The position numbers and the translations under genes are program-made. Shown piece by piece: positions 48,875 to 56,839 of a DNA stretch of 64,000 nt. Under the pieces are notes generated by a model, which did no database searches, was not told the origin of the DNA, and saw only the letters and a program-made list of their open reading frames with translations. Every line of letters starts with the position of its first letter. Within the stretch, counting starts at the first letter, position 1. Origin of the DNA: Mycobacterium heidelbergense (GTDB lineage Bacteria; Actinomycetota; Actinomycetes; Mycobacteriales; Mycobacteriaceae); the NCBI RefSeq assembly GCF_010730745.1, contig NZ_AP022615.1, positions 3,472,001 through 3,536,000 on the forward strand, given 5' to 3'.

Positions 48875-50358
48875 GCGACCTCCTTTGGCGGCCAACGGTT
48901 TACCGGATGCTCGAGGGTGGTCCACAGGTGTTGGGTGACATAGGAACGCCAGGGGCGCCACCGTGTGCTGTGGTCGATGAGATTGCGTTGCGCCGTAGGC
49001 AAACCGACCTGCCCGGCGGCCAGTCGAAGGCCGAGGTCGCTGGCGGGGAAGGCGTCCGGGTCACCGAGGGCGCGCATGGCGATCACCTCCGCGGTCCACG
49101 GGCCGACCCCGGGCAGGGCCAGCAGCTGGTCGCGGGCGCTCTCCCAATCGCTGCCGGCGTCCAGGACGACGCTGCCGTCCGCGAGCCCCGCGATCAGGGC
49201 GCTCATCGTCCGCCGTCGGGCCCGGGGAACCGCCACATGGATCGGGTCGACGTCGGCGAGTTGCTCGACCGACGGGAAGGTATGGGTCAGCGCGCCATCG
49301 GGATCGCGCACCGGCTGCCCGTAGGCGGCGACCAGCCTGCCCGCGTGGGTGCTGGCGGCTTTGGTCGAAACCTGTTGGCCCAGCACCGCGCGCACGGCCA
49401 GCTCGGCCTCGTCGACCGTCCGCGGAATCCGTTGCCCGGGCGCCTTTTTGACCACCGGGCCAAGGTGGGGGTCGGTGGCCAGCGCGTCGACCACCGCCTC
49501 GGGGTCGGAATCGAGGTCCAGCAGCCGCCGGCAGCGGGCGATCGCGGTCGTGAGGTCGCGGAAGTCGTCGAGGACGAGCTGGCACCGGACGTGATCGACG
49601 GCCGGTGTCAGGCTGACCACGGCCGTCCCACAAGGAAGCCGCAGGCTGCGTCGGTATGCGCCGTCGCGGACCTCCTCGCAGCCGGGCACGACGCCCGCCG
49701 CCAGATGGCCGAAGACGCCCTCGTAGGCGAACGGTGTGCGTACCGGAAGCCGAAGACGAACCGCCCCCGGCGAATTGGCGTCCGACACGGGCCGGACGGT
49801 GGCGCGGTTGCGCAGCGCCGTCGGGGTGCTTTCGAACACCAGCCGCACCGTGTCGTTGAACTGACGGATGCTCGAGAATCCGGCGGCGAACGCGACGTCG
49901 CCGAACGGCAGGTCCGTCGTCTCGATCAGCACCCGGGCGGTCTGGGCTCGTTGCGCGCGGGCCAGGGCGAGCGGACCGGCGCCGACCTCGGCCTGCAGAA
50001 GCCGCTCCAGCTGGCGCGCGGTGTAACCGAGGTGCACCGCAAGGCCGCCCACGCCCTCTCGGTCCACCGTGCCGTCGGCGATCAGCCGCATCGTCCGCGC
50101 GACGACGTCACCGCGCACGTTCCATTCGGGAGATCCCGGTGACGCGTCCGGACGGCACCGCTTGCACGCCCGGAACCCCGCCCGCTGCGCTGCCGCCGCG
50201 GTCGGATAGAAGCGGACGTTGCGCGCGAACGGCGGCCGCACAGGACAACTCGGCCGGCAATAGATCCGGGTCGTCAAGACCGCGGTGACGAACCAGCCGT
50301 CGAACCGGGCGTCCTTGGACTGGACGGCCCGGTAGCAGCGTTCGAAATCGTCGTGCAC
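48871..50358 (-). CDS. alkA: Ada/AraC regulator fused to AlkA 3-methyladenine DNA glycosylase
   Basis: 495 residues with three parts: an Ada-type zinc domain (C34, C38, C65, C68) that takes methyl groups from DNA phosphates, an AraC-type DNA-binding domain (about 85-185), and an AlkA glycosylase with hairpin-helix-hairpin LPGVGPWTAEVIAMRALG and catalytic Asp in ASDLGL. Methylation of the zinc domain should switch on its own operon with ogt. Homologue of Rv1317c. It is a complete adaptive-response unit in two genes. Confidence 0.95.
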   Translation of the reverse strand: MHDDFERCYRAVQSKDARFDGWFVTAVLTTRIYCRPSCPVRPPFARNVRFYPTAAAAQRAGFRACKRCRPDASPGSPEWNVRGDVVARTMRLIADGTVDREGVGGLAVHLGYTARQLERLLQAEVGAGPLALARAQRAQTARVLIETTDLPFGDVAFAAGFSSIRQFNDTVRLVFESTPTALRNRATVRPVSDANSPGAVRLRLPVRTPFAYEGVFGHLAAGVVPGCEEVRDGAYRRSLRLPCGTAVVSLTPAVDHVRCQLVLDDFRDLTTAIARCRRLLDLDSDPEAVVDALATDPHLGPVVKKAPGQRIPRTVDEAELAVRAVLGQQVSTKAASTHAGRLVAAYGQPVRDPDGALTHTFPSVEQLADVDPIHVAVPRARRRTMSALIAGLADGSVVLDAGSDWESARDQLLALPGVGPWTAEVIAMRALGDPDAFPASDLGLRLAAGQVGLPTAQRNLIDHSTRWRPWRSYVTQHLWTTLEHPVNRWPPKEVA

Positions 50359-50454
50359 GCTTCAACACTTACACCCGGCCACCGACAAAACTGGCGGAAA
50401 AACGACATGATGGTGGCGCGTGCCGGCGCGACGACACGTGCCCCGGGGAACTAG

Positions 50455-50913
50455 CTATGCGCCGCCGTCGCCCTCGCGCAGGGAATGGATCATGCTCTGC
50501 AGGATCCGGAACGCGTCCGACTGCTCGGTCTCGGTCAGGCCGGCCAGCATTCTGATCTCGACGGACCGGACCGCCGCCGACGCCTTCTCGAGGCTCCGGC
50601 GGCCGCGAGGTGTGAGCCGCGTCGGAAGGGCCTTCCCGACGGGTGCCTCCGCCGGCCTGGTCACGTAGCCGTCTCGTTCCAGGGTTTGGAGCAGCACGTT
50701 CATCGTCTGCCGTGTCACGAACGCGCCCCGCGCGAGCTCGGAGTTCGACAAGCCCGGTCGTTGAGCCAGCAGCTCGAGGCAGGAGTAGTGCGTCACGCTC
50801 ATCCCGAGCGGCCGCAGTACCTCTTCCATGGCCGCGCGAAGGGCGCTCGACGCCTCTTTCAGCAGGTAGCCCAGTGACGTCTTCAGGTCGATGCCGACAC
50901 CGTCTTGACTCAT
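50455..50913 (-). CDS. MarR-family transcriptional regulator
   Basis: 152 residues, ATG at 50913. Winged helix: LGMSVTHYSCLELLAQRPG, LSNSELARGAFVTRQTMNVLLQTLERDGYVTR, and a dimerising C-terminal helix. It diverges from a VOC protein gene over two identical-type palindromes (50913-50956). It most likely represses itself and its neighbour until a ligand binds. The first operator overlaps its own start codon. Confidence 0.88.
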   Translation of the reverse strand: MSQDGVGIDLKTSLGYLLKEASSALRAAMEEVLRPLGMSVTHYSCLELLAQRPGLSNSELARGAFVTRQTMNVLLQTLERDGYVTRPAEAPVGKALPTRLTPRGRRSLEKASAAVRSVEIRMLAGLTETEQSDAFRILQSMIHSLREGDGGA

Positions 50914-50956
50914 GTCAGTATTCTGACATAGGTTGATCTGTGTCAGAAAACTGACA
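50913..50956. promoter_or_regulatory. Tandem MarR-type operators
   Basis: TGTCAG-TATT-CTGACA at 50913-50928 and TGTCAG-AAAA-CTGACA at 50941-50956, with centres 28 bp apart. Both have perfect 6-bp arms. They fill the intergenic region between the MarR gene and the VOC gene and should bind two dimers. Confidence 0.85.
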
Positions 50957-50976
50957 TGAAAGAAAGGAGCACCATC

Positions 50977-51345
50977 ATGCCCGCCACCGGCCCCGACTTC
51001 ATCTCGCTCCAAGCGCGCGACCTCGACGCTTCGCGGGCGTTCTACGAGCAGTACCTGGGCCTCGTCCGCTCGCAGGCCGGGCCTCCGCACGCCGTCGTCT
51101 TCGAGACGAAGCCGATCGCGTTCGCGCTCCGCGACGTCGTTCCCGGCACCGACCTCGCATCCGTTGCTCAGCCCGGCATCGGTGCCGCGATCTGGCTGCA
51201 CGCCACCGACGTCCAGGCCATCCACGATGCTCTCGTCGCCGACGGTCACACCATCGTCTCCGCACCGATCGACGGCCCCTTCGGTCGGACATTCACCTTC
51301 GCCGACCCCGATGGCTACCGGGTCACGCTCCACGACGGCGCCTGA
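50977..51345 (+). CDS. VOC-family protein under MarR control
   Basis: 122 residues from the ATG at 50977, with GAAAGGAG eight bases upstream; an earlier in-frame ATG at 50954 lies inside the operator. The fold is glyoxalase/bleomycin-resistance-like: FISLQARDLDASRAFYEQYLGL, then GIGAAIWLHATDVQAIHDAL and TFADPDGYRVTLHD. It could detoxify or bind a small hydrophobic compound that also releases the MarR repressor. The ligand is unknown. Confidence 0.85.
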   Translation: MPATGPDFISLQARDLDASRAFYEQYLGLVRSQAGPPHAVVFETKPIAFALRDVVPGTDLASVAQPGIGAAIWLHATDVQAIHDALVADGHTIVSAPIDGPFGRTFTFADPDGYRVTLHDGA

Positions 51346-51396
51346 TCGGAAAAACGCCACCGGACGATCCGCAGGCCTCGTACGTGACGCGATGAG

Positions 51397-53001
51397 CTAC
51401 GGCGCCGGCGAGGCCAGCCGGATGGGACGCTCGTGCCCGCGAAGGGTCACGGTCTCACCCAAAGACCAACGGGCACGCTCGCTTTCGCTCGCGCCGGCGA
51501 GCGCGTCGGCCGTCGCGAGCAACCTCCCCGGGCGCGACTTGGCCAGCTCGCACAGGCGCGCGGCCTCGTTGACGGGCTCGCCGATCACGGTGTATTCGAA
51601 CCGCTCCTTGGCGCCCACATTGCCGGCGACGACCTGGCCGGCCGCCACGCCGATGCCGGCGTCCAGCTCGCACATCTCGCCGGCAAGCCGTGCGGCAATG
51701 GCCCGCGCGGCGGCCAGCGCCTCGCCTTCGGGCGAGTCGAGACGGTTGGGGGCCCCGAAGATGGCCAGCGACGCGTCACCCTCGAACTTGTTGACCAGCC
51801 CGCGCCGGCGGTCCACCTCGTCGACGACGATCGCAAAGAACCGGTTGAGCAGGGCGACGACGTCGGCCGGCGGTTGGCTGGTCACCAATTGCGTGGAGCC
51901 GACGATATCGATGAAGACGACGGCGACATGGCGTTCTTCGCCGCCCAACTTGGGCCGCTCGCGTTCGGCGGCCAGGGCCACTTCGCGCCCGACGTGCCGG
52001 CCGAAAAGGTCGCGCACGCGTTCCCGCTCCCGCAGGCCGTCGACCATCGCGTTGAAACCGCGCTGCAGCTCGCCGAGCTCCGTCCCGTCGAACACCACCA
52101 GGTCGCCGCGCAAATCGCCGCGTTCGACGCGCTGGAGGGCCGCGCGCACCACCCGCACCGGCGTCGCCGTCAGCCACGCCAGGATCCACATCAGGATGCA
52201 ACCGAAGATCAGCGTGGCCGACGACACGATCAGCACGCCGACCGCGAACTGGGTTTCGGTCAGATTCCGCCACAGGATCTCGAAGATCACCAGTAAGGCG
52301 ATGCCGATGACGGGCACGCCCGTGCTCAGGAACCAGACCATCATGGTTCGGCCCATGAGACCGGCGGTCAGCCGCCGCGGTGGCTTTCCCGCTTCGAGCG
52401 CCTGAGCGGCTACCGGCCGCAGCGCGAACTCGGCGAGCAGGTAACTGCCGGTGGCAACCAACACCCCGCAAAAGGACACTCCGACCAGGAACCGCGGGAT
52501 GAACATGGTGTTGACCATGCCGTAGAGAATCGTCGAGAGTACCGCTCCGACCCCCCACAACACGAGGTCGACGATCGCGATTCGCCACGGCGCCATGAAG
52601 GTGTTCCGCTCGTCGATGCGGCTGGGTTTGCGACCCTCGATCGCCCACCGCAGTGCCATCACAGTGCGCCGGGTAATCCAATAGATGCCCACCGCCAAGG
52701 CGACCGCAAGATATGCCGGGATTGCCGCGAATGTGATCCACCGCGGTGCGTCGAACACGCTGGGCTGAGGGACGGCGACCGACGCGAACAGCAGAACGAA
52801 GCCGATGCCGATCAGGTTGGTCCCCAGGACGAGAACGGTCAGGATGACCTGGATGCGTATGCGCCGACGTCGCTGGCTTTCCGACACTTCGCCCAGCAGC
52901 AGCGAACCGAACGCGGGGGTGTCCGGCAGTCGACCGCTCTGACGGGTCACCCTCTCCAGCACCCGGCCGAGGCGTTGCGCCATCCTCTGGTTGGCCAACA
53001 T
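51397..53001 (-). CDS. Membrane class III adenylate cyclase with HAMP domain
   Basis: 534 residues: six hydrophobic helices in two sets (about 50-120 and 140-275), a HAMP segment (AWLTATPVRVVRAALQRVERGD) and a C-terminal class III cyclase domain. The metal-binding FIDIVGSTQL and KFEGDASLAIFGAPN are present, as is the adenine and transition-state region EYTVIGEPVNEAARL. It should make cAMP. H37Rv has three tandem paralogues here (Rv1318c-Rv1320c); only one is present. The start may be 53001 or the ATG at 52983. Confidence 0.92.
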   Translation of the reverse strand: MLANQRMAQRLGRVLERVTRQSGRLPDTPAFGSLLLGEVSESQRRRRIRIQVILTVLVLGTNLIGIGFVLLFASVAVPQPSVFDAPRWITFAAIPAYLAVALAVGIYWITRRTVMALRWAIEGRKPSRIDERNTFMAPWRIAIVDLVLWGVGAVLSTILYGMVNTMFIPRFLVGVSFCGVLVATGSYLLAEFALRPVAAQALEAGKPPRRLTAGLMGRTMMVWFLSTGVPVIGIALLVIFEILWRNLTETQFAVGVLIVSSATLIFGCILMWILAWLTATPVRVVRAALQRVERGDLRGDLVVFDGTELGELQRGFNAMVDGLRERERVRDLFGRHVGREVALAAERERPKLGGEERHVAVVFIDIVGSTQLVTSQPPADVVALLNRFFAIVVDEVDRRRGLVNKFEGDASLAIFGAPNRLDSPEGEALAAARAIAARLAGEMCELDAGIGVAAGQVVAGNVGAKERFEYTVIGEPVNEAARLCELAKSRPGRLLATADALAGASESERARWSLGETVTLRGHERPIRLASPAP

Positions 53002-53037
53002 CGTGGCGCCAGCCTAATTTGTCGGTCACGCTTTAAG

Positions 53038-53718
53038 GTGAGTCGGGTGCGTCTCGTCATCGCCCAATGCACCGTCGACTACGTCGGCCGGCTCACCGCG
53101 CACCTGCCGTCGGCACGCAGGTTGCTGCTGTTCAAGGCCGACGGGTCGGTCAGCGTCCACGCCGACGACCGCGCCTACAAGCCGCTGAACTGGATGAGTC
53201 CCCCGTGCTGGTTGACGGAAGACCTCGACGGCCAGGCGCCGGTGTGGGTCGTCGAGAACAAGGCGGGCGAGCAGCTGCGGATCACCGTGGAGGAGATCGA
53301 GCACGACTCGAGCCACGACCTCGGCGTCGATCCCGGGTTGGTGAAGGACGGCGTCGAGGCGCACCTGCAGGCGTTGCTCGCCGAGCACGTCGGGCTGCTG
53401 GGCGAGGGATACACGTTGGTGCGCCGCGAGTACATGACCGCGATCGGGCCCGTCGATCTGTTGTGTCGCGACGAACGGGGCGGCTCGGTCGCGGTGGAAA
53501 TCAAGCGGCGCGGCGAGATCGACGGGGTCGAGCAGCTCACCCGCTATCTCGAACTGCTCAACCGCGACAGCGTTCTCGCCCCGGTGAAGGGGATCTTCGC
53601 CGCGCAGCAGATCAAACCGCAGGCCCGCACCCTGGCCACCGACCGCGGGATCCGTTGCGTCACATTGGATTACGACAAGATGCGGGGAATGGACAGCGAC
53701 GAGTACCGGCTGTTCTGA
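53038..53718 (+). CDS. nucS: Endonuclease NucS (mismatch-specific)
   Basis: 226 residues from the GTG at 53038 (SRVRLVIAQCTVDYVGRL, as Rv1321). N-terminal DNA-binding dimer domain and C-terminal RecB-like nuclease with GPVDLLCRDERGGSVAVEIK as the catalytic core (D, E-x-K). In actinobacteria NucS replaces MutS/MutL and cuts both strands at mismatches. A GTG three codons later is an alternative start. Confidence 0.96.
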   Translation: MSRVRLVIAQCTVDYVGRLTAHLPSARRLLLFKADGSVSVHADDRAYKPLNWMSPPCWLTEDLDGQAPVWVVENKAGEQLRITVEEIEHDSSHDLGVDPGLVKDGVEAHLQALLAEHVGLLGEGYTLVRREYMTAIGPVDLLCRDERGGSVAVEIKRRGEIDGVEQLTRYLELLNRDSVLAPVKGIFAAQQIKPQARTLATDRGIRCVTLDYDKMRGMDSDEYRLF

Positions 53719-53740
53719 CGCGCCCGCTTACACTAGCGGC

Positions 53741-54031
53741 ATGGCTCGGCGCCGCACACCGCCGCACCGGCGGCCGGTATCGCTGCCGCCGGTGTTGCGC
53801 CGGGTGGAAACCGGGCCCGACGGCCAGGAGTACGAGGTGCACCCGGTCGCCGCCGCCCGCGCGGTCAAGACCTATCGTTGTCCCGGCTGCGACCACGAAA
53901 TCCGTTCGGGCACCGCGCATGTGGTGGTGTGGCCGACCGGCCTGCGGCAGGGGCCGGACGACCGGCGACATTGGCACACCACGTGCTGGGCCAACCGCGC
54001 CACGCGCGGCCCGACCCGAAAGTGGTCCTAG
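53741..54031 (+). CDS. Small zinc-ribbon-like protein
   Basis: 96 residues, homologue of Rv1322. A CPGCDHEI motif with later His and Cys (RHWHTTCW) can form one zinc site. Both ends are basic. Likely co-transcribed with nucS. Its stop overlaps the end of the convergent epimerase gene by four bases. Function unknown. Confidence 0.82.
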   Translation: MARRRTPPHRRPVSLPPVLRRVETGPDGQEYEVHPVAAARAVKTYRCPGCDHEIRSGTAHVVVWPTGLRQGPDDRRHWHTTCWANRATRGPTRKWS

Positions 54032-54507
54032 TTCCGCGGGTTTTCCGAGGCCGGTTCGACCAGCTCGATCAGGACCCCGCCCGCGTCCTTGGGGTGGATG
54101 AAGTTGATTCGCGAGTTCGCCGTGCCGCGCCGGGGCGCGTCATAGGTCAGCCGGACGCCTTGCGCGCGAAGTCGCTCGCAGAGGCCGTCGAGATCGCTGA
54201 CTCGAACCGCCAGCTGCTGGATGCCGGGCCCGCGCTTGTCGAGGAACTTCGCGATCACCGAGGTGTCGTCGATCGGCGCCATCAACTGGATCTGCGCGGT
54301 GCCGGTCGGCGCGCCGCGCACGGCCAGCATGGCTTCGCGGATTCCCTGGTCGTCGTTGACCTCCTCGTGCACCAGGATCATGCCGAGGTGGTCGTGGTAC
54401 CAGGCGATGGCGGCGTCCAGGTCGGCGACCGCGATGCCGACGTGATCGATCGCCGTCACCAGTGAGGAGGCCAGGATCTGACGGGCATCAACTTGATCGG
54501 TCGTCAC
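54028..54507 (-). CDS. mce: Methylmalonyl-CoA epimerase
   Basis: Interconverts the two methylmalonyl-CoA epimers, linking propionyl-CoA carboxylation to the B12-dependent mutase. 159 residues of VOC fold: AIDHVGIAVADLDAAIAWY at the N-terminus, GIQQLAVRVSDLDGLCE and FIHPKDAGGVLIELVE in the second half, with His and Glu metal ligands. Homologue of Rv1322A. Divergent from fadA4. Confidence 0.9.
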   Translation of the reverse strand: MTTDQVDARQILASSLVTAIDHVGIAVADLDAAIAWYHDHLGMILVHEEVNDDQGIREAMLAVRGAPTGTAQIQLMAPIDDTSVIAKFLDKRGPGIQQLAVRVSDLDGLCERLRAQGVRLTYDAPRRGTANSRINFIHPKDAGGVLIELVEPASENPRN

Positions 54508-54586
54508 CCCACAACGGTAACCTGACGGCAGGGAACGCGCGTCGCCGGGAGGCGGAATCGGCGGTCCGGGGGCCTAGGAGGTAGTG

Positions 54587-55768
54587 ATGACGACATCGGT
54601 GATCGTTGCTGGAGCGCGGACGCCCATCGGCAGGTTGATGGGTTCGCTGAAGGACTTTTCGGCCAGCGATCTGGGTGCCATCGCGATCGCCGGCGCGCTG
54701 GAGAAGGCCAACGTGGCGCCCTCGCTGGTCGAGTACGTGATCATGGGGCAGGTGCTGACGGCCGGGGCCGGCCAGATGCCGGCGCGCCAGGCGGCCGTGG
54801 CCGCCGGCATCGGCTGGGACGTGCCGGCGCTGACGATCAACAAGATGTGCCTGTCGGGTATCGACGCCATCGCGCTGGCCGACCAGCTCATCCGCGCCGG
54901 GGAGTTCGACGTGGTGGTGGCCGGCGGCCAGGAGTCCATGACGAGGGCGCCCCACCTGCTGATGGACAGCCGGGCCGGCTACAAGTACGGCGACGTCACG
55001 GTTCTGGACCACATGGCCTACGACGGCCTGCACGACGTGTTCACCGACCAGCCGATGGGCGCGCTCACCGAGCAGCGCAACGACGTCGACAGGTTCACCC
55101 GTGCCGAACAGGACGAGTTCGCCGCCCGGTCGCACCAGAAGGCCGCCGCGGCGTGGAAGGACGGCGTCTTCGCCGACGAGGTGGTGCCGGTGAACATCCC
55201 ACAGCGCAAGGGCGATCCGCTGCAGTTCACCGAGGACGAGGGGATCCGCGCCAACACCACCGCCGAGTCCCTGGCCGGTCTCAAGCCGGCGTTCCGCCGC
55301 GACGGCACCATCACCGCCGGCTCGGCGTCCCAGATTTCCGACGGCGCGGCGGCGGTCGTGGTGATGAACAAGGACAAGGCGCGGGAGCTGGGGCTTTCGT
55401 GGCTGGCCGAGATCGGCGCCCATGGCGTTGTGGCCGGGCCGGATTCGACGTTGCAGTCGCAGCCGGCCAACGCGATCAAGAAGGCGCTCGGCCGCGAGGG
55501 CATCTCCGTCGATCAGCTCGACGTCGTGGAGATCAACGAGGCGTTCGCGGCGGTGGCGCTGGCGTCGACGCGCGAGCTCGGCGTGGACCCCGGGATCGTC
55601 AACGTCAACGGCGGCGCGATCGCGGTCGGGCATCCGATCGGCATGTCGGGAGCCAGAATCACGCTGCACGTGGCGCTGGAACTGGCGCGCCGCGGCTCCG
55701 GTTACGGCGTCGCCGCCCTGTGTGGGGCCGGGGGCCAGGGCGACGCGCTGATCCTGCGCGCCGGTTAG
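54587..55768 (+). CDS. fadA4: Acetyl-CoA acetyltransferase (thiolase)
   Basis: 393 residues. The ATG at 54587 follows AGGAGGT (54576-54582) at good spacing; the GTG one codon before is too close. The nucleophile is C88 in NKMCLSG, and NGGAIAVGHPIGMSG and LCGAGGQGDAL hold the second catalytic His and Cys. It condenses or cleaves acetoacetyl-CoA-type substrates. Homologue of Rv1323. Confidence 0.96.
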   Translation: MTTSVIVAGARTPIGRLMGSLKDFSASDLGAIAIAGALEKANVAPSLVEYVIMGQVLTAGAGQMPARQAAVAAGIGWDVPALTINKMCLSGIDAIALADQLIRAGEFDVVVAGGQESMTRAPHLLMDSRAGYKYGDVTVLDHMAYDGLHDVFTDQPMGALTEQRNDVDRFTRAEQDEFAARSHQKAAAAWKDGVFADEVVPVNIPQRKGDPLQFTEDEGIRANTTAESLAGLKPAFRRDGTITAGSASQISDGAAAVVVMNKDKARELGLSWLAEIGAHGVVAGPDSTLQSQPANAIKKALGREGISVDQLDVVEINEAFAAVALASTRELGVDPGIVNVNGGAIAVGHPIGMSGARITLHVALELARRGSGYGVAALCGAGGQGDALILRAG

Positions 55769-55811
55769 CCGGGCTCGAACGGCGTTGCTGGCAGGTAACC
55801 GGCCGACCGCT

Positions 55812-55827
55812 TGTGATTTAGGTCATA
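55812..55827. promoter_or_regulatory. Possible CRP-type site
   Basis: TGTGATTTAGGTCATA matches the cAMP receptor protein pattern TGTGA-N6-TCACA in 9 of 10 fixed bases. It lies 110 bp before the thioredoxin-like gene. It could regulate that gene or be chance. Confidence 0.35.
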
Positions 55828-55936
55828 TTGGCCGATCACGGCGCTGTCGGCCGATCCTTCGGGCGGGGCTCGCCCCGCAAGGGCGTCCGTGCCACCGGGT
55901 GGATCGGTAGCCGGCGCGCATGACAAACTTGACGGC

Positions 55937-56827
55937 GTGACGCGTCCGCGATCCTCGATCGGGCCCGCGCTGGCCGGTGCGGTCGACCTGTCCGGTCTCA
56001 AGCAGCGAGCCCAGCAGAAGGCCTCGGCGGGTGGTCCCGCCGGCACAACGGAGGTCACCGAAGCCAACTTCGAATCCGAGGTGCTGATCCGGTCCGACGA
56101 AGTGCCGGTCGTGGTGCTGCTGTGGTCGCCGCGCAGCGACGCCTGCGTTCAGCTGGTTGAGGCGCTGTCCGGCATGGCCGCCGAGGACAACGGCGCGTGG
56201 TCGCTGGCGACGGTCAACGTCGACGCGACCCCCAGGGTCGCCCAGATATTCGGCGTCGAAGCGGTGCCCACCGTCGTGGCGCTGGCCGCCGGCCAGCCGC
56301 TGTCCAGCTTCCAGGGCCTCCTGCCGCCCGATCAGATGCGCCAGTGGGTGGACCAATTGCTTTCCGCGACAGCCGGGAAGCTTCGGGGCCCCGGCGATTC
56401 CGAAGGGGCCGCGGAAGCCGATCCGGAGCTGGCGCGGGCCCGCCAACAGCTGGAGGCCGGCGAGCTCGGCGCCGCCGAAAAGTCGTATCAGGCGATCCTG
56501 GACGCCGATCCCGGCAGCGTCGAGGCGAAGGCCGCGCTGCACCGGATCGGCTTCCTCACGCGCGCGATCGCACAGAGCCCGGACGCGGTCGCCATGGCCG
56601 ATGCCGCGCCGGGGGACGTCGACGCCGCCTTGGCGGCCGCCGATGTGCAAATCCTCAACCACGACGTGAGCGGGGCGTTCGAGCGCCTGATTGCCTTGGT
56701 GCGCGGCACATCTGGTGACGAGCGCACCCGGGTGCGCACCCGATTGATCGAGCTGTTCGAGCTTTTCGACCCCGCCGACCCCGAGGTCGTCGTCGGTCGG
56801 CGCAACCTCGCCAACGCCCTCTACTGA
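55937..56827 (+). CDS. Thioredoxin-fold protein without the CxxC site, with TPR-like region
   Basis: 296 residues from the GTG at 55937 (TRPRSSIGPALAGAVDLSG, as Rv1324). The thioredoxin fold (VPVVVLLWSPRSDACVQLVE, GVEAVPTVVAL) has SPRSDAC where the redox CxxC would be, so it is probably not an ordinary disulfide reductase. The C-terminal half looks like tetratricopeptide repeats (ARQQLEAGELGAAEKSYQAIL), as in the YbbN/CnoX chaperone family. A holdase role is inference. Confidence 0.88.
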   Translation: MTRPRSSIGPALAGAVDLSGLKQRAQQKASAGGPAGTTEVTEANFESEVLIRSDEVPVVVLLWSPRSDACVQLVEALSGMAAEDNGAWSLATVNVDATPRVAQIFGVEAVPTVVALAAGQPLSSFQGLLPPDQMRQWVDQLLSATAGKLRGPGDSEGAAEADPELARARQQLEAGELGAAEKSYQAILDADPGSVEAKAALHRIGFLTRAIAQSPDAVAMADAAPGDVDAALAAADVQILNHDVSGAFERLIALVRGTSGDERTRVRTRLIELFELFDPADPEVVVGRRNLANALY

Positions 56828-56839
56828 GACCCGCTCGCG

